In this document: piece by piece, positions 1 to 12,425 of the stretch
Numbering within the stretch: position 1 is the first letter of the stretch
How the letters are laid out: the number at the start of each line of letters is the position of its first letter
Source of the DNA: Phorcus lineatus
Lineage: Eukaryota > Mollusca > Gastropoda > Trochida > Trochidae
DNA length: 64,000 bases
Direction: 5' to 3'
NCBI GenBank assembly: GCA_921293015.1
Contig: OV121081.1
Span: 64,621,022 to 64,685,021, forward strand
Program-made: the position numbers and the translations under genes
Notes under the pieces: model-generated
What the model was told of the DNA's origin: nothing
What the model saw: the letters and a program-made list of their open reading frames with translations, nothing else
The model's database searches: none

Positions 1-1487
1 AATGTGAATATTTGAGAGAGAAAAAAAGTGTCAAAAATAGATCCAGCTCATGCATTTAAATCAAATCATTTGGAAGTACAATTACTCTTTTTTAGTTTAA
101 AAAGTCCTTCCAATTTGTTGACAACTACTTTGAAATAAGCTATGGAAGAAATTAATTGATCAGTAATTAACAATTATTGAAAGAATGCTTGTATTTGAAA
201 ATGTATCATAATATATCATCCTGTGTCTTGCTGCTTGTGTGTGCATTTTAGTCAGTACTCTTTCAACAGTATTATATGGAATTAGATAACATAAATGTTT
301 ATTACAAATATTCTTGAGTAAGGACTTTTTTTTGACAAAGTTAAGTCCTTCCTGGACGCTGCAGAGCATTTTTAAGAATTCTGTGGCAAATATAAGTTAG
401 TACTGTTTCCCATTTTTAATTCTGCTTTAATTTCAGTAGTTTAGAGGGGCATAGAGTATGTTGTTGGAGTCAAATATGTCAAACTTTATAAATGGTGTTT
501 TTTTATCGAGAAGTAGTGTTTGTTTCAGAAAATCAGAATCCTAATGCTTATCAGTTCGGAATAGTGACAATGAGCGGGTTAGTGTCGTGATTTGTAATTT
601 ACAGCAAACACAAAACACTACCGGTAATATTGGTTGATAGTATTTAGTAGGTCATTTAAGTAATTTACACGTTAATTTGACATAATTTCAAATTTTTAAT
701 ATTTATAGGGCCGTTTTCTGAATATCAGTGAAAACAAGAAAATAATATCATATTGGCATTTTAGGGACAAAGATGCTAGTTTAGATAACAATTTTAACTT
801 AACTCAGGTCATAAGGTATTTTGGCTCATACTTAAGCCAAATTTAAAATCATGAAACATACACTGTGTCACTTTAAACTAATGAAAAGTACCTCACTGGT
901 AATTACTTTATCGCTTACACTTAATTTGTACTTTTTATATATATTTTGTGCAATGTCTTTTGCTGTGGGAAATTTACTTTATGACCATGTCTCAATTTGT
1001 TCTAGGGAAACCGTACATAACTTTGTCACATCACAAATAGCTAAAATATTGCCCAAGCGGTGTTAAATAATAATCTCTCAATGACTACATAAATCTGTCA
1101 TCAATCAAGTTTTTATGTTATTACTTTTTTTTATTACTTTCAAAAAAGGTGAATTCTGTAGGTATTTTGCATGATATGGTTTTTCTGAGGACCAGACTGT
1201 GTTGTTGATCTGACAGAAGCCTATTTCGGCAGATTATTCTGCAACCCAAGAAGTGCAGATTCCACGGGACTGAAAATTAATGGAAACAACAATTCCTTTG
1301 CCACTTAAAATGTTATTAGGTCAGAGGATAGATTTAACAGTGACATTAATAAAGCTGAAGTTATGTCAATCTTTATAGTTAACTTTTCTGGAAACAATGT
1401 GCCAAAGGTTTAAAGAATTTCGTATGAAATTATCCATTTGTCTCTAAAAACATGCTAATTTCTTCTTCAGAGTTGTAAACCTCATCA
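1..1487. other. Upstream region of the F-box gene
   Basis: No coding region can be supported here; the short ORFs have no recognisable domain and the base composition is AT-rich. A pyrimidine-rich stretch ending in AG at 1469-1470 looks like a 3' splice site, so at least one untranslated 5' exon of the F-box gene probably lies here, but I could not identify its donor. Confidence 0.5.
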
Positions 1488-2798
1488 ATGGAGTCGAAGG
1501 AAAGACCTGGTATGACAAAAGGGGCAACAGTGCCGAGAAAACAACGGAAAAAACCTTCACGTAAACGTCCACAATCAGCCCCAGCTGTTCCTAAATCTAC
1601 CTCAGGGGGAAGTGACTGTCAGCGCGGGGATCGGTACCATGCCACATGTTTTCCCCTTTTCTCGGGTCCTTCTTTACTTGGCGATGCCGACTCTCAACTT
1701 CTAAGCAAGAAACATGCAAAGAATCATGGAGATCTTCACAGCAGCATATTTCCATTCCAAACTCTCCCAGATTTCTGCAAGTTGAAAGTCTTCTCTTTCC
1801 TTACCAACATAGAGAAGGGAAAAGTTTCACTGGTATGTCAGAATTGGAACACACTGATGAGAACACCCCGACTGTGGAATCGCGTTTTATTCTCAGCTCT
1901 ACCTCTTGGATGCCTGCCCTCTTCTGATCTTCATGAACCAAGTGAACAGTGCTATGACTGCTATAAGAGCCGAGTATTCCTCTTTGCAGAATACCTCATT
2001 CATATACGACCTATTCTTCATAGTTTTGAATTCAAACTAGACATTGCAGACGCAAAAGTAAGATATTTGCAACTTATTGAGAACGTGATGCACAAGTCTC
2101 ATTGTACAGATCTTCAGTTTGCCGACATCAACTGGAAGGAGACTCCAGCCTTGCCCTTCTGGCTGGAGTCTGCCCGATGGTCACAAAGTGATGAAGTTAT
2201 ACAAAATCATCGACATAGGCAGCGGTTGTTCGTCAACTTTTTCAATGATTTCACAATTATAGCTCCAAATTTACAGACACTTATTTTACCATTCGATTGG
2301 TCGGAAAACTCAGTCGAATATTTAACCCGTTTGAAAAATCTACAAATCCTGGTGCTAGAAAAGTACTTTGTCTTTCAAAACCTCAATCAAAAGCTCTTGT
2401 CTCGATTACTCGGAAACCTTCCCAAGCTAACTCGGCTAATGCTGGAGGTGTGGACACCAAGTGGCCAGGGACTTCTAACCTACAGTCTTGCATCAAAATC
2501 AGTTGAATATCTTGATATTTCACAGAGCCGTGGATTCTACGTCCAGAAGCTGAACATGCCGAATTTGAAAAACTTCAGGGTTGCACGCCATCCATGGAAT
2601 GGTCCCATCGTCATGGCTGAGAATGTTAACTTGCCATGTCTATACGATGTTCTCACAATGGGCGCTCCAAATCTCGAGATGGTAAACGATCACAAGCTTG
2701 GGGAAGGATGGTTGGATGATGTCAGCGTTGAACTGGACGCGGTTCTCAAGACAGTATGCTCTTGTCGCAGACACAAGAATGGATGGGCTTTGTACTAG
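1488..2798 (+). CDS. F-box protein with leucine-rich C-terminal region
   Basis: The ORF encodes 436 residues, uninterrupted, in one exon. An F-box lies at about residues 88-133 (FPFQTLPDFCKLKVFSFL, then VSLVCQNWNTL and RLWNRV), with the expected pattern of Leu-Pro, a buried hydrophobic core and a Cys/Trp turn. F-box proteins bind Skp1 and act as substrate receptors of SCF ubiquitin ligases; that role is inferred from the family. Residues 1-40 are basic and Ser/Pro-rich (RKQRKKPSRKRP), which could be a nuclear localisation signal. From about residue 260 the protein is Leu-rich with irregular repeats (NLQTLIL, LKNLQILVL, LPKLTRLMLEVW, SVEYLDIS, NLKNFRVA), consistent with LRR-like substrate binding. 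The start is supported by an in-frame TAA at 1476-1478 just downstream of a likely splice acceptor (AG 1469-1470). I cannot assign a specific FBXL/FBXO orthologue. Confidence 0.85.
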   Translation: MESKERPGMTKGATVPRKQRKKPSRKRPQSAPAVPKSTSGGSDCQRGDRYHATCFPLFSGPSLLGDADSQLLSKKHAKNHGDLHSSIFPFQTLPDFCKLKVFSFLTNIEKGKVSLVCQNWNTLMRTPRLWNRVLFSALPLGCLPSSDLHEPSEQCYDCYKSRVFLFAEYLIHIRPILHSFEFKLDIADAKVRYLQLIENVMHKSHCTDLQFADINWKETPALPFWLESARWSQSDEVIQNHRHRQRLFVNFFNDFTIIAPNLQTLILPFDWSENSVEYLTRLKNLQILVLEKYFVFQNLNQKLLSRLLGNLPKLTRLMLEVWTPSGQGLLTYSLASKSVEYLDISQSRGFYVQKLNMPNLKNFRVARHPWNGPIVMAENVNLPCLYDVLTMGAPNLEMVNDHKLGEGWLDDVSVELDAVLKTVCSCRRHKNGWALY

Positions 2799-3294
2799 GG
2801 TACTGCTACCTTTAACATTGTAGTCCAAGAATATCTAGGGAATCTTGGGTCTGTCAAAACAGGTCCTGAACGTGCTGATCCCCAGATCCACATCATTGTC
2901 TGAACCTGCAGCAATTGCTACTGTAGATTTAAAAGGCAGGTTAAGGGTTAAAGTTTTAATCTCTCAATTTTAACCATCAGAATATTTTCACCTAGACAGA
3001 GTATTTTCAAAATAACATTTACTTAGAGGATATTTTCTGATGTAGTTTAATGCAATGAACATGCTATTTTTATACTTAATCTCAAATGATTTTTTTAAAA
3101 ACTTGCCTTTCTGTCAGTGGCAATGAAAGTAAGAAATACATTAACTTCTGTACAAATTTGATTCACTCTCTTCTGAAAGGTGTTAAAATTTTTCCTTGGC
3201 TGAAATCAACATTTTTCTGTTTACATCGCTGTTATCTCTATAATTGCTATAATTTCACAGAATTTGATGTTGCCAAATTAAAGTACCGGTAACC
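2799..3294 (+). other. Probable 3' UTR of the F-box gene
   Basis: No coding signal. An ATTAAA variant polyadenylation hexamer sits at 3277-3282, just before a MITE; no canonical AATAAA was found closer. The extent of the UTR is a guess. Confidence 0.35.
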
Positions 3295-3419
3295 ATCAGG
3301 GCCTCCATTCACTAAGCATTCATGTGAGCTAAGTAGCTAAGGTAATCTTAGTGCAATGTTAAAGAATGGGAGTTAAGGTTAACCTAAGCAAAGGTTACTG
3401 TATGAAAGGAGGCCCTGAT
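3295..3419. mobile_element. Short MITE with GGGCCTCC inverted ends
   Basis: The ends are inverted repeats: ATCAGGGCCTCCATTCA at 3295-3311, matched by TGAAAGGAGGCCCTGAT at the right end, with one mismatch. The element is 125 bp, has no ORF and an AG/TTAA-rich centre. No clear target-site duplication is visible, so the superfamily is open. Confidence 0.6.
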
Positions 3420-3451
3420 CTATGGTACTTTCATTCCATTCTCTTGATATA

Positions 3452-3822
3452 TACCGTATTCGACGTGATAAGCGCCCGGGGCGCTTACAAAATTGGTAAA
3501 AGGGGGCGCTAATTAAAACGATAAAATATTTCCTCAAGTTTAGTCTTGAAAGTGTTTTCTTACGATACACATGTCTTTGAAATATGGTTTTGTAACTTTT
3601 ATCATTTTGATGGTGGCTGGGAGTCTTGAAATACCCTGTATTCTTCACTTTAGTGGAAGTAAAAGACTTATTGCAAGACTGAAAAACCTTCCTCAATGAA
3701 TCAGCATGCAAGGTAAGCAATGTTGAGAGGTGGGCGCTAAATCAGGACGCATATTGTTCAGTCACAAACGTGGTGGGTGGGCGCTTATAGGGGAGTGGGC
3801 GGTTATTAAGTCGAATACGGTA
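3452..3822. mobile_element. Non-autonomous TA-flanked DNA element
   Basis: TACCGTATTCGAC at 3452-3464 is the exact inverse of GTCGAATACGGTA at 3810-3822. Just inside both ends lie GGGCGCTTA-type sequences (GGGGCGCTTAC on the left, GGGCGCTTATAG on the right). The outermost TA may be the duplicated target, as in Tc1/mariner-type elements. The 113-codon minus-strand ORF in this interval spans the element and its neighbour and has no recognisable domain, so I treat it as spurious. Confidence 0.65.
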
Positions 3823-4905
3823 CAATGATTTAAGTTCTCTGTGACAGACCAATGAAACATCTATAACCTTAGATGCAGTAATATTGAACCAATTCTCTAC
3901 TAGGAACTGTAGCTACAATTATTCCTGTTTTTATTGTAGCATGGACAAATATTTTCTTAGTCAGTACCTTTCAAATTCATCATTTACTACCATCATAATG
4001 TCAAGGTTATTTCAAAGTTTTTATAGTTAAAGTTTTTATAGGATAGTGAATGGATAAAAAAAAATATGTCCAAAAATATTTCATTTAATCTTTTCATATG
4101 TTCATTATGTCAAGATGACATTTTTTTAAGGTCATCACGACATCTCCTTAGCACATTTAAATTTTTACAACTCCTTTTAGACAACAGAATGTTCAGATTT
4201 GTTCAATTGTTATTTGAAATCTTACTGGTACTGTAGAAGGTTGTTGGTTTGAACAGTTGTTTTTTTATTCAAACGGTGCCATATGTTATGTTTGCCAAGT
4301 CGAGGTCATATGGATTCAAGGTAGATAGTGTATTTGACAGAGATATTACAGCCTAATGAAATGGTTTCATATCATGTTGGCCCCGTAGACTTGAAACCTT
4401 TATCCACCATAGAGAAATGAACATTCTGCTAGCGTAGTTTATCTGCTAAGCTTCCATCATATCGCAATATCTACCAAGATAGATGCCTCTACATTACCAG
4501 CCAACGATACCAGACACTTCAAGTGGCGGTACGAGGATGAAAAGAAAGAAGGTTCAAGTATTTTGCTTAAGGCTTCTTGAATAGCCACATCATCTGGCTG
4601 AAAGAATTACTTAGCATATTAAGCCATGGATTTTAGCTGTCAGTGATACAAAGTTAATGCCTTGTCGTCAAAGTGTAGGAGAAGCTTGTAGATACAATCA
4701 CTGATACAGCAGGACGAGGATTCATCTTCTTGCAATACTTGTGTGCATTGAATATCTCTGACTGGTTGTTGCTGTAAACAGTCTTAACTGCTTCACATAA
4801 AGTGTACTAGGTGGGGGAGGCGCTGACCTACGCTATAGAATGGCGAAAATCATTAAGGGAACTAACTATGGATCAAATAAATGATTCATAACGGTACAAG
4901 AAAGT
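3823..4905. other. Spacer with no recognised feature
   Basis: AT-rich non-coding sequence between two repeat elements; I see no supported gene or repeat. Confidence 0.4.
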
Positions 4906-5118
4906 TAAAGTATGGGGGGGGAGTACCGTCAATACATAGATAGAACTCTTGATAGACTTTCAAGACTTTAATTGTAACGTTTCGGGGGTCGATTGACCCC
5001 CTTCATCAGACGTATGATGAAGGGGGTCAATCGACCCCCGAAACGTTACAATTAAAGTCTTGAAAGTCTATCAAGAGTTCTATCTATGTTTTGACGGTAC
5101 TCCCCCCCCCATACTTTA
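4906..5118. repeat. Near-perfect 101-bp-arm palindrome, probable Penelope-like terminal fragment
   Basis: The left arm 4906-5006 and right arm 5017-5118 are inverted copies that differ at one base and in the length of a G/C homopolymer (8 versus 9). A 10-nt loop (CAGACGTATG) separates them. Each arm contains GACCCCC and GAAACGTTAC next to TGATGAAGGGGG, the arrangement of the hammerhead ribozymes reported in Penelope-like retroelements. Near-identity of the arms points to a recent head-to-head insertion or template switch. No reverse transcriptase ORF is attached. Confidence 0.75.
4974..5009 (-). ncRNA. Hammerhead-ribozyme-like core
   Basis: Read on the minus strand from 5009, the sequence has CTGATGA, then a GC-rich stem II (GGGGGTC, loop AATC, GACCCCC), then GAAAC, the conserved catalytic core of hammerhead ribozymes. 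In the other arm of the palindrome (5013-5049, plus strand) the first core base is A rather than C, which should inactivate it. Stems I and III and the cleavage triplet could not be defined confidently by eye, so activity is uncertain. Confidence 0.55.
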
Positions 5119-5211
5119 TGCTTCACATAAACATCAGTGTTTGTGTAGGCCGTCTCCTTGAAAAAGCTCCATATTATTTAAGCTTCACAATTTGTGCAAA
5201 GGTCTCAACCT

Positions 5212-5553
5212 TTAAAGGGGCAGTAGCACATCTTTCTAGATAAAGAAAGTGATCTCACTTAAACAAAAATAAATGTTACCAATGACAAGACAATCTGTTT
5301 TTATCAAAAGAAGTAGTTTTCAAACAAACGTAAAATCAATTTCCCTGTCTTGAATAATAAGGTGTTCGCACAAAAATTGATGCCAGTAGTTTTTGTTTGA
5401 TACTTGGTAGTTCTTTTTACAACTACGGATAATGAGGTGGAGTAATGAGGTGTTTGACACGCTAAAGATAATGCGTTTGGCATTAACATATTATATTTAA
5501 TGGGGAAAATTTGGAAAACTAATCTTTAAGAAAATGTACTCTTGCCCCTTTAA
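5212..5553. mobile_element. MITE with TTAAAGGGGCA ends
   Basis: TTAAAGGGGCA at 5212-5222 is inverted at 5543-5553 (TGCCCCTTTAA). TTAA at both extremes fits a piggyBac-type target. The interior has no coding capacity. A diverged relative lies at 49153-49551: both share GATAATG/GATAACG plus TTTGCAT/TTGGCAT blocks before a GCCCCTTTAA end. Confidence 0.6.
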
Positions 5554-8500
5554 GTAATGATTTGAACAGCAAGTTTTGGTCACTGATATTTGGAAATAAG
5601 TAATTTCACAGATGAATTGCCTGTTTTTCATCAAGAATTATTAAACTTGTTGAAAACAAAGGTTGGAATTGGGCTGACTGATAATATCAAACTTTTAGTA
5701 TTTGGTAAGTGTCAGGCAGGGAATTTTTCTTATTCAGAATAGGATTTTCATATCATTTAACAAACCATAAGTGAGTTTTCTTCAACAGATCTCAAACTTG
5801 GAATGCAAACGTTCATTCCAAGTGGTGTATGTCACATATCCAAATACATTTATCTAATTACTATATCTCCCCCCCCCCCCCCCATGTTTTGTCTTCAAAT
5901 TAGTTAAATATGTATATTATTTTTAAGCATGTATGTATTATTATTAGTAGTATTTAAAACTCTGTGATAATTCCTGGATTGCAGTGCAGGATGTCAGTGG
6001 AAGTGCTAACTTGCTTGACTTTCAGAAAGGAAAAGAAGTTGATATTTTAGAGCAGTGGTATAAGAAGTGCTCTAGTTTGACCACTGATACAAATGTTTTG
6101 ACGTTATGTGATCTGTTTTTCAGAAATAATTAAGAGTGTTTGGGGAAAAAGTGTTACTGGTTTTGTTTACGCATTTATATCTACAACCTCGAATAATTTC
6201 AAATGATATATTTCTTATCAAATGATAGTGTATTTTATGATTAAGATGTTTTCCATATCAATTCTTGATTAGGTTTATAATAACAAATTGCGTATTTATG
6301 AAAAATTGCATGAGGAATTAAAAAAGAAAATTTATTTTCAACGTCCTTTTCAAGCCGTGATGGTTTATGGCATCTCCTCAATATTTTCTACATTAGTAGC
6401 TGCCTGTCTGCCAGCCAATTAAATCTTAACTACACTAGGGGCTGGTTGGAAAGATATCAGCTGGACCTCCTAGCTTGTATGATTTTAACTTTACTGAGGC
6501 TTGTCAGTTTTCTTGATGAAGAGCTTGATGATATTTGCAAAGCAAGAGCCCTGCTCACCAGTAAGAACTAGGACTTATTCCAAACACTGTCTACATATAT
6601 ACTTCATTATAAAATTAGAAGATAAATGTTTGCATTTGAAAATTACCTGGATTCATTGTTATTCAACACCCACAAAATGTAGTTTTAAAACCGACGTCGT
6701 TCATTGCCATTCATCGTCATGTTCCAAAACAATTTATATCATTTTGAAGAGAATTAAGTAAATAAAAGGGCAATGGGATTATCATGATCTTTGAAAAAAG
6801 TTAGAAATGTGTTGTTATTCTAACTTTTTCGAAGAAAATCAAAATCTTTTACATTTTAGTAAAATGGAGAAAATCACTAAAGAGATTGTTTTATACACCA
6901 GTAGATAAATTTTGATCATTACAGAAATCTGATTTAAAAAATCAGATTTTATACTTCTGTGAATATCTTAAGTTGTGTAAGTCCTCTATATATAATGAGA
7001 GTATTTATATCATCTGATGATAAAATAACTAGCCTAGCTGGTATGAAATAGCACACCTGTCAGTTCAAAACTGAAATACAAGTTTGCTAATGAAAGCTGT
7101 TAAATTTTATGCTACAATCCCCTTTTACCTCAATTTAACTCTTACAAAACCACTAAAGGGTACTGAAGGCTCCACCTAGTGTGAGTTTGCTATGATCTTG
7201 GCTGAAAAGTGTTTTTAAAATGTGCTTCTTGAAAACTTTAAATCACCTATAAGAAAGTTGGTTGAGGAGGCAGCAAAGAACAAGATGAAATATCACCTTA
7301 ATATCAGGCAGGGGTTGGGGCAATGTTTGCAGTAGTGTTGAAGCATTGCCTTATTAGGCTGATTTGAGGTCATATAATAGACACAATATTGATGCACATA
7401 GTGTTTGATTTACTGTGTTTCATTAGGGATGCTCCAATCTCTCAAATTTGTAGTAGGGGGCACTTGTCAATTGTGGTAATGGGTTTAACAGGGCTTAAAT
7501 GCTTCAAGCATTTGATGGAGTATTAAAGTAATTTTTAAAAATTACGCTTTAATTTTTAATTCAGCAGTAGAACACTTCTATGATAATAATCAGGATAACT
7601 AAATAATTTTATTTTTGATTATTATTGAACTTTTTTTTAAAAACATATTTCGTATGACAAAAGGTTTGATGTTGAAAAGTAAAAGACTATCTAGAAGTTA
7701 AGACATAACTAAATTCATTTGCTTTAAGAGTTATTTTAGTGATTAAATCAATATCCAACATTCAAAGGTATATAAACCAAGGATATCTTGGGTCAAACAA
7801 GATACAAAATAGTATTGAAAAAGGGTAAAGAATTAAGGATATTTACCAGCATCTGTAGTTTTTTAGTTATTTTCATTGAAATTACTACATTATTTTGTAT
7901 AGTATTTCAGAAGGTTATCATGGTTTTGTTTATTGAAGATAGATGTAGATTTCATTTTTTTATTCACACAAGGACCACAGAAAATATATCACTCACCCAT
8001 ATAATGTTTTGTGAGTCAAATTTTTTTCTTCACATTGAAGTCTACAAAATGGCACTTTCCATCATCTTATTTCTTAGGTGTTTTCAATGTACAAATCTTG
8101 TGTATATATGGTATTTGGGGGCAGAGTCCCTTCCCACAGAAGATATTTCTTAGCTTTGTATATTTTAGTATTTCATTTTTCAAAGTAAAAAGTAGTTTGA
8201 AGATTTTTGTACATTTCAAATTTGATATATTTATTACATGTATGTTGTAAGTAAAAATGTATCCTCTTTATGAAATGACTGACAATGGCAAGTATTGTTG
8301 ATGTTTTTGACAAAAATCTCTCCACTTTTTTATTTAGATAGCATTTATGTATGTCTTACTGTAATAGTTAAAATATGTTTTTCAAGTAGCAGAGAGCTTA
8401 TAAAAGATAATATTTAAAGATTGTTGTTATGGTAAAAGGGAGATAACTCCATCTAGATTTGTGTCTAAATTAAATGATTTTCCTGTGAAGTTGCATTGGT

Positions 8501-11500
8501 GAGGATTTTTTATTTTTATTTTAGCAGTTAATTCAAATTTTGTTCATTTTAAATCTGTTTTATTCATTAAATTTGTTACTTAAGTATTTGATGGTGGTCT
8601 GGAGAGCAATGTGATGGTTTCCAATGTGATTAGATTGTCATGTCTGGTCTTTTGACAGAAAAGCACTGATGAGTAATCTTTCAAGCCTACTCTAATAAAA
8701 TCTAAATCAGATTCATTAAATGACAATAAGATATATCACATGATATTACGGTACCTGTCTAAATAAGATAATTAAGTATTTCATCGGCATCATCATGTTT
8801 CTCTTTAAGTTGCTTGTGAATAAATTCATTGCTATTTTGGAGACAGTAAGACTGCTGAATTTTATAAACCTCATTGACCACAGTCAAAGTTCTTAGGGCT
8901 TTTATTATATTTAGATTAACGGCTTGGGAATGATTCCACATTTATTCATTTCATTCATAATCATTGGTTTGTAATTTAGTGAATCTGATTCTGGTAACAT
9001 TGGTGTCTTTACCACAATCCAATTATGGGTAAATGCTTTGTAATTTATGATTTGATATTTAATCCTTGTTGTTTTATGATTACATAAAATGTTGTTCAAT
9101 TTTGTTTTTTTTGCTATATTGGTAAAGAAGACTATAAATTCCTGAAAACTGTAAAGCGGAAGAACTTATATGAGTGTTTTCATCGGAAGATAATTATGAG
9201 GATTCCTCAATTTAAGCTTAATCATATATATTGCAAAATTAACCTTGTTTCAGAAAGATAATTTTTGTGTATCATATTTGTTTCAATATTTTACCATTTT
9301 ATTTGATTTATTGATACTTGGAATATTTTTTCATTTTGAATTTTGAAAGTGTCACAGGAATTTACATACTTAAGATTTGTATTTTATTTTGACATACTGT
9401 CAGAAGTATTGACAGTTATGTTTAGTGATATTGTTTTATTGTTGCCAAATTGTTTGTTTACTGGATGATCCAGGAGAGTATGTTTTTTTGTGATTTAGAC
9501 AAGTTTGCAGTAGATGCTTGTTGTTAATGACTTACAGTGCAATTATATCTTTTGAATTCTTTCTACTTGCAAATACATCATTCTCAATTTCTTAAATGAA
9601 TACAAGTCTTTGCTTCTTGTCTTTTAATTTGGTCTTTGTTCAGGGCACAGTTGCACACACCTACACTAAAATATAGGTTCTTTCTTGACAATACCATTTC
9701 TGTTTTTTTTAACCCTTTCCATACTGCTAAGAAATCGCTCACATCGACTGACGGATAGAGGCAAGTAAATTATATAATCATAATACTTCAATGTCATCTG
9801 GCATATAGATCCTTTGATTTGCAGTTGGAACATAAGGTAACAAACAGTGTATTAGTATTCAGGTAAAGCTTTAGGTTTAGGCTCTTGATTGGTTCTGTTG
9901 ATGTGATGATATTTGTGATAATGCCAACTTCGGTCATCCTGACTGTTAAATACCACTTACATGGAAACAATTAACAAATGTTAAATCCCTTGTTGCAAAA
10001 CCAAGACTCAAAAGGAGTTGTCATGGCTATGCATCAATATAGCCCTAAATCAGACTAAGGTAGTGTGCAATTGTGCCTTTAAGTTGAATGGAACCTGATA
10101 CTTTTGATTCACCTTTACAAATAATCTTGATACAGTTATTTCCTTTCCAGAAAAAGTTAATTATGTTTAGAAATTTCAGTTAAGCGAATCTTTATATACA
10201 GACTATTATAGAATCAGTGAATCTCAGCAAAGAAAGCAGCAGTTCTTAAATGAATGAAATGACAATGACGTGTCAATATGTCAAACACCACTCAGCTGCG
10301 TTTGCTGTCTTCAACAGGCTACATGTTAAATTCCACTCATTAGTTGTATTTCCGTGTTTCATCACTTCAAAAGCCTGTGTTACAGGGCATAAAACACAAA
10401 GACCCCTCAGGCTAGTCTGAAAAATAACTATAGGCTGACATTTTCCTTCTCCAAAATGCTTCAAGGTAAGATTCTCTTTACAAAAGATACATGTACTCTT
10501 ATTTTCTTTTGTCTGGATGTTAAGTGCATCATGTATGTCTAATTTTGTAAATGATGTTATTTTATCAAGAAGTATGCTGCAATCAATCAAGCATATTTTG
10601 AATGAAACCCCTTAAGCAAACTATGGTTCACAAGTGTTAGATAAGTCATATGACTGCTAGGGTACAGGTAATTGGGATATAGAAGTTCTGAATATCTTCG
10701 CCTGTGGTGTCTTTGTGTGGACTGACCCTGAAGTATTTGTGGTGATGTGTAAGGTGCAACACTAGAGGCGGGAGTGTGTTACTCTCTAGTGCTGTGTCAG
10801 CCTGGTTGGTTGGTTGCTTGATGTGTGTGAATGGATCTACAACAGGTGCACTCTGCAGGTGCTTGCTTCTATCCAGCTTTATTGCTTTTGTGAAACAGAA
10901 TGGGTAATTTTATTGGTTTGAATTCAAAACTTCTTACTTCAGAATTGTTTTGTTGATACTGTATTGTAATGACAAGTAATGACAAGACTGAATCATTCCT
11001 TTGCCAGCCAATAGGACATTGCAATGTTGTTATTCCCCTTTTGGCAGTCATGCTGGACTAAAAGATCAACTTACAGTTTGTGAGATCTTCATTTGTGGTC
11101 TCAGTCATGTTATTCATGGGAAAACTCTTTAATCAATTAACTTAATTAATCAATTGAGAAACAGTTTTGATAAAATGATTAGTTCAATGTTTGTTGTAAG
11201 TAAAAGAGGAGGTAAAGAGCCATCTGCAGTTGTGAGTTAGGAAGGAGAATTTATTATATGCTTATGAATGCATTCATGTGTTTTAGTGCGAATGTATATG
11301 AACAGAAAATAAAAATTATAAAAACAAATTTTTAAATTTTTTGTGTTGCTTTTATTGCATAATAACAATAAAATCCTTTTTCTTAAATATACCCATTTGC
11401 TGCATCTGTTTGTTTCAAAATCAATGTTCAATAAGTTACCAAATGAATGAATACGGGAGGTGATAGCAACTAATGTTCCTCCTGAATGTCTTCATACTTT

Positions 11501-12081
11501 GTTGAGGCGAACTGGCCAAGGTCCTAAGTCCAACCAAATTAAGGGGTTTTCTCTTATCTAACAGGTGCGAACACAGACGTTCTCAAAAATGAACAAACCA
11601 GAACTTGAAAAACCTGTACGCCAATGTCACTGATTTGCCAAATTTTACCCTTGACTCCCCAAAATAATTACCTAAAGGTCCATGCCTTTTTTCAAAAGAA
11701 ATTAACGAAAATGTGTTATTGACTTTTATACTTTTATTCTGTGATTGACAGCGACGGGGTTGATTTATCAAACTTATAAACTTATGACAACCCGCAAAGA
11801 AATTGAAGCGGTCCAAAAATGTGATTGTTTCCGCTTGACATCTACACTACACTACAGTAGTTGACCGCGGGTTATCAAGACAGAAATGACCAAATGTATA
11901 TGTTATTTTATCCATGCAAGAATAATGTTCATCTGTTTTCTAAACATCATTTTGCTAACTGCATTTATTAATCATAGTTTGTTTATTGAAAGTCGTTTTA
12001 GCGATCTTGTTATTCATTCATACGTGACAGATGGCAAATAAGGAATTAGGACTCCACCTCAGCTACATTAAGATTAATTGA
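5554..12081. other. Long AT-rich spacer
   Basis: Open reading frames here are short, lack domains and fit chance in AT-rich DNA. Visible simple sequence includes a 15-base C run at 5869-5883. The motif GGGAGATAAC occurs near 8442; I recall it as frequent in molluscan repeats. I see no supportable gene. Confidence 0.45.
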
Positions 12082-12425
12082 TAATAATAATAATAAAGTA
12101 CATTTATAATGCGCACAATCCAGACATCAAAGGCTGCTCAAGGCGCTACAACACAATGGGAAAGTCTACACAAAGTGAAAAAAAAAAAAAAGGTCAAGTC
12201 AGATGTATTTAGAAAACAGATAAGTTTTAAGACTGTATTTAAAAGATTCGAAAGTCGGGCAGAGTTTGAGATCAGATGGAAGAGCATTCCACAGCACCGC
12301 GACATTGTGAGAGAATGTTCTCGAGCCAAAGGATTTGAGTCTGTAGCATGGCACTACTAAGAGGTTACTGTCCATGGATCGGAGTTGTCGGGATGGCACA
12401 TATGGCGTCAAAAGTTCCTTGAGGC
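12082..12425 (-). mobile_element. 5'-truncated LINE (L2/CR1-like) 3' end
   Basis: On the minus strand the frame ending at 12199 reads LLTPYVPSRQLRS, then FGSRTFSHNVAVLWNALP, then FKYSLKTYLFSKYI and a stop. This is the typical C-terminal tail of CR1/L2-type LINE polymerases. After the stop come a T-rich tract, a GCGCCTTGAGCA segment, GCGCATTATAAATG, and a TTA microsatellite at about 12081-12096, matching L2-type 3' ends. Upstream of about 12425 the homology stops, so the copy is severely 5'-truncated and not mobile. The extra residues at the start of the 141-codon ORF are not recognisably LINE. Confidence 0.8.

Noticed and set aside
1646-2506. Alternative-frame ORFs within the F-box gene
   Set aside because: Shorter than the 436-codon frame and lacking the F-box and Leu-rich features.
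3379-3720. 113-codon minus-strand ORF
   Set aside because: It spans the junction of two MITEs and shows no recognisable domain.
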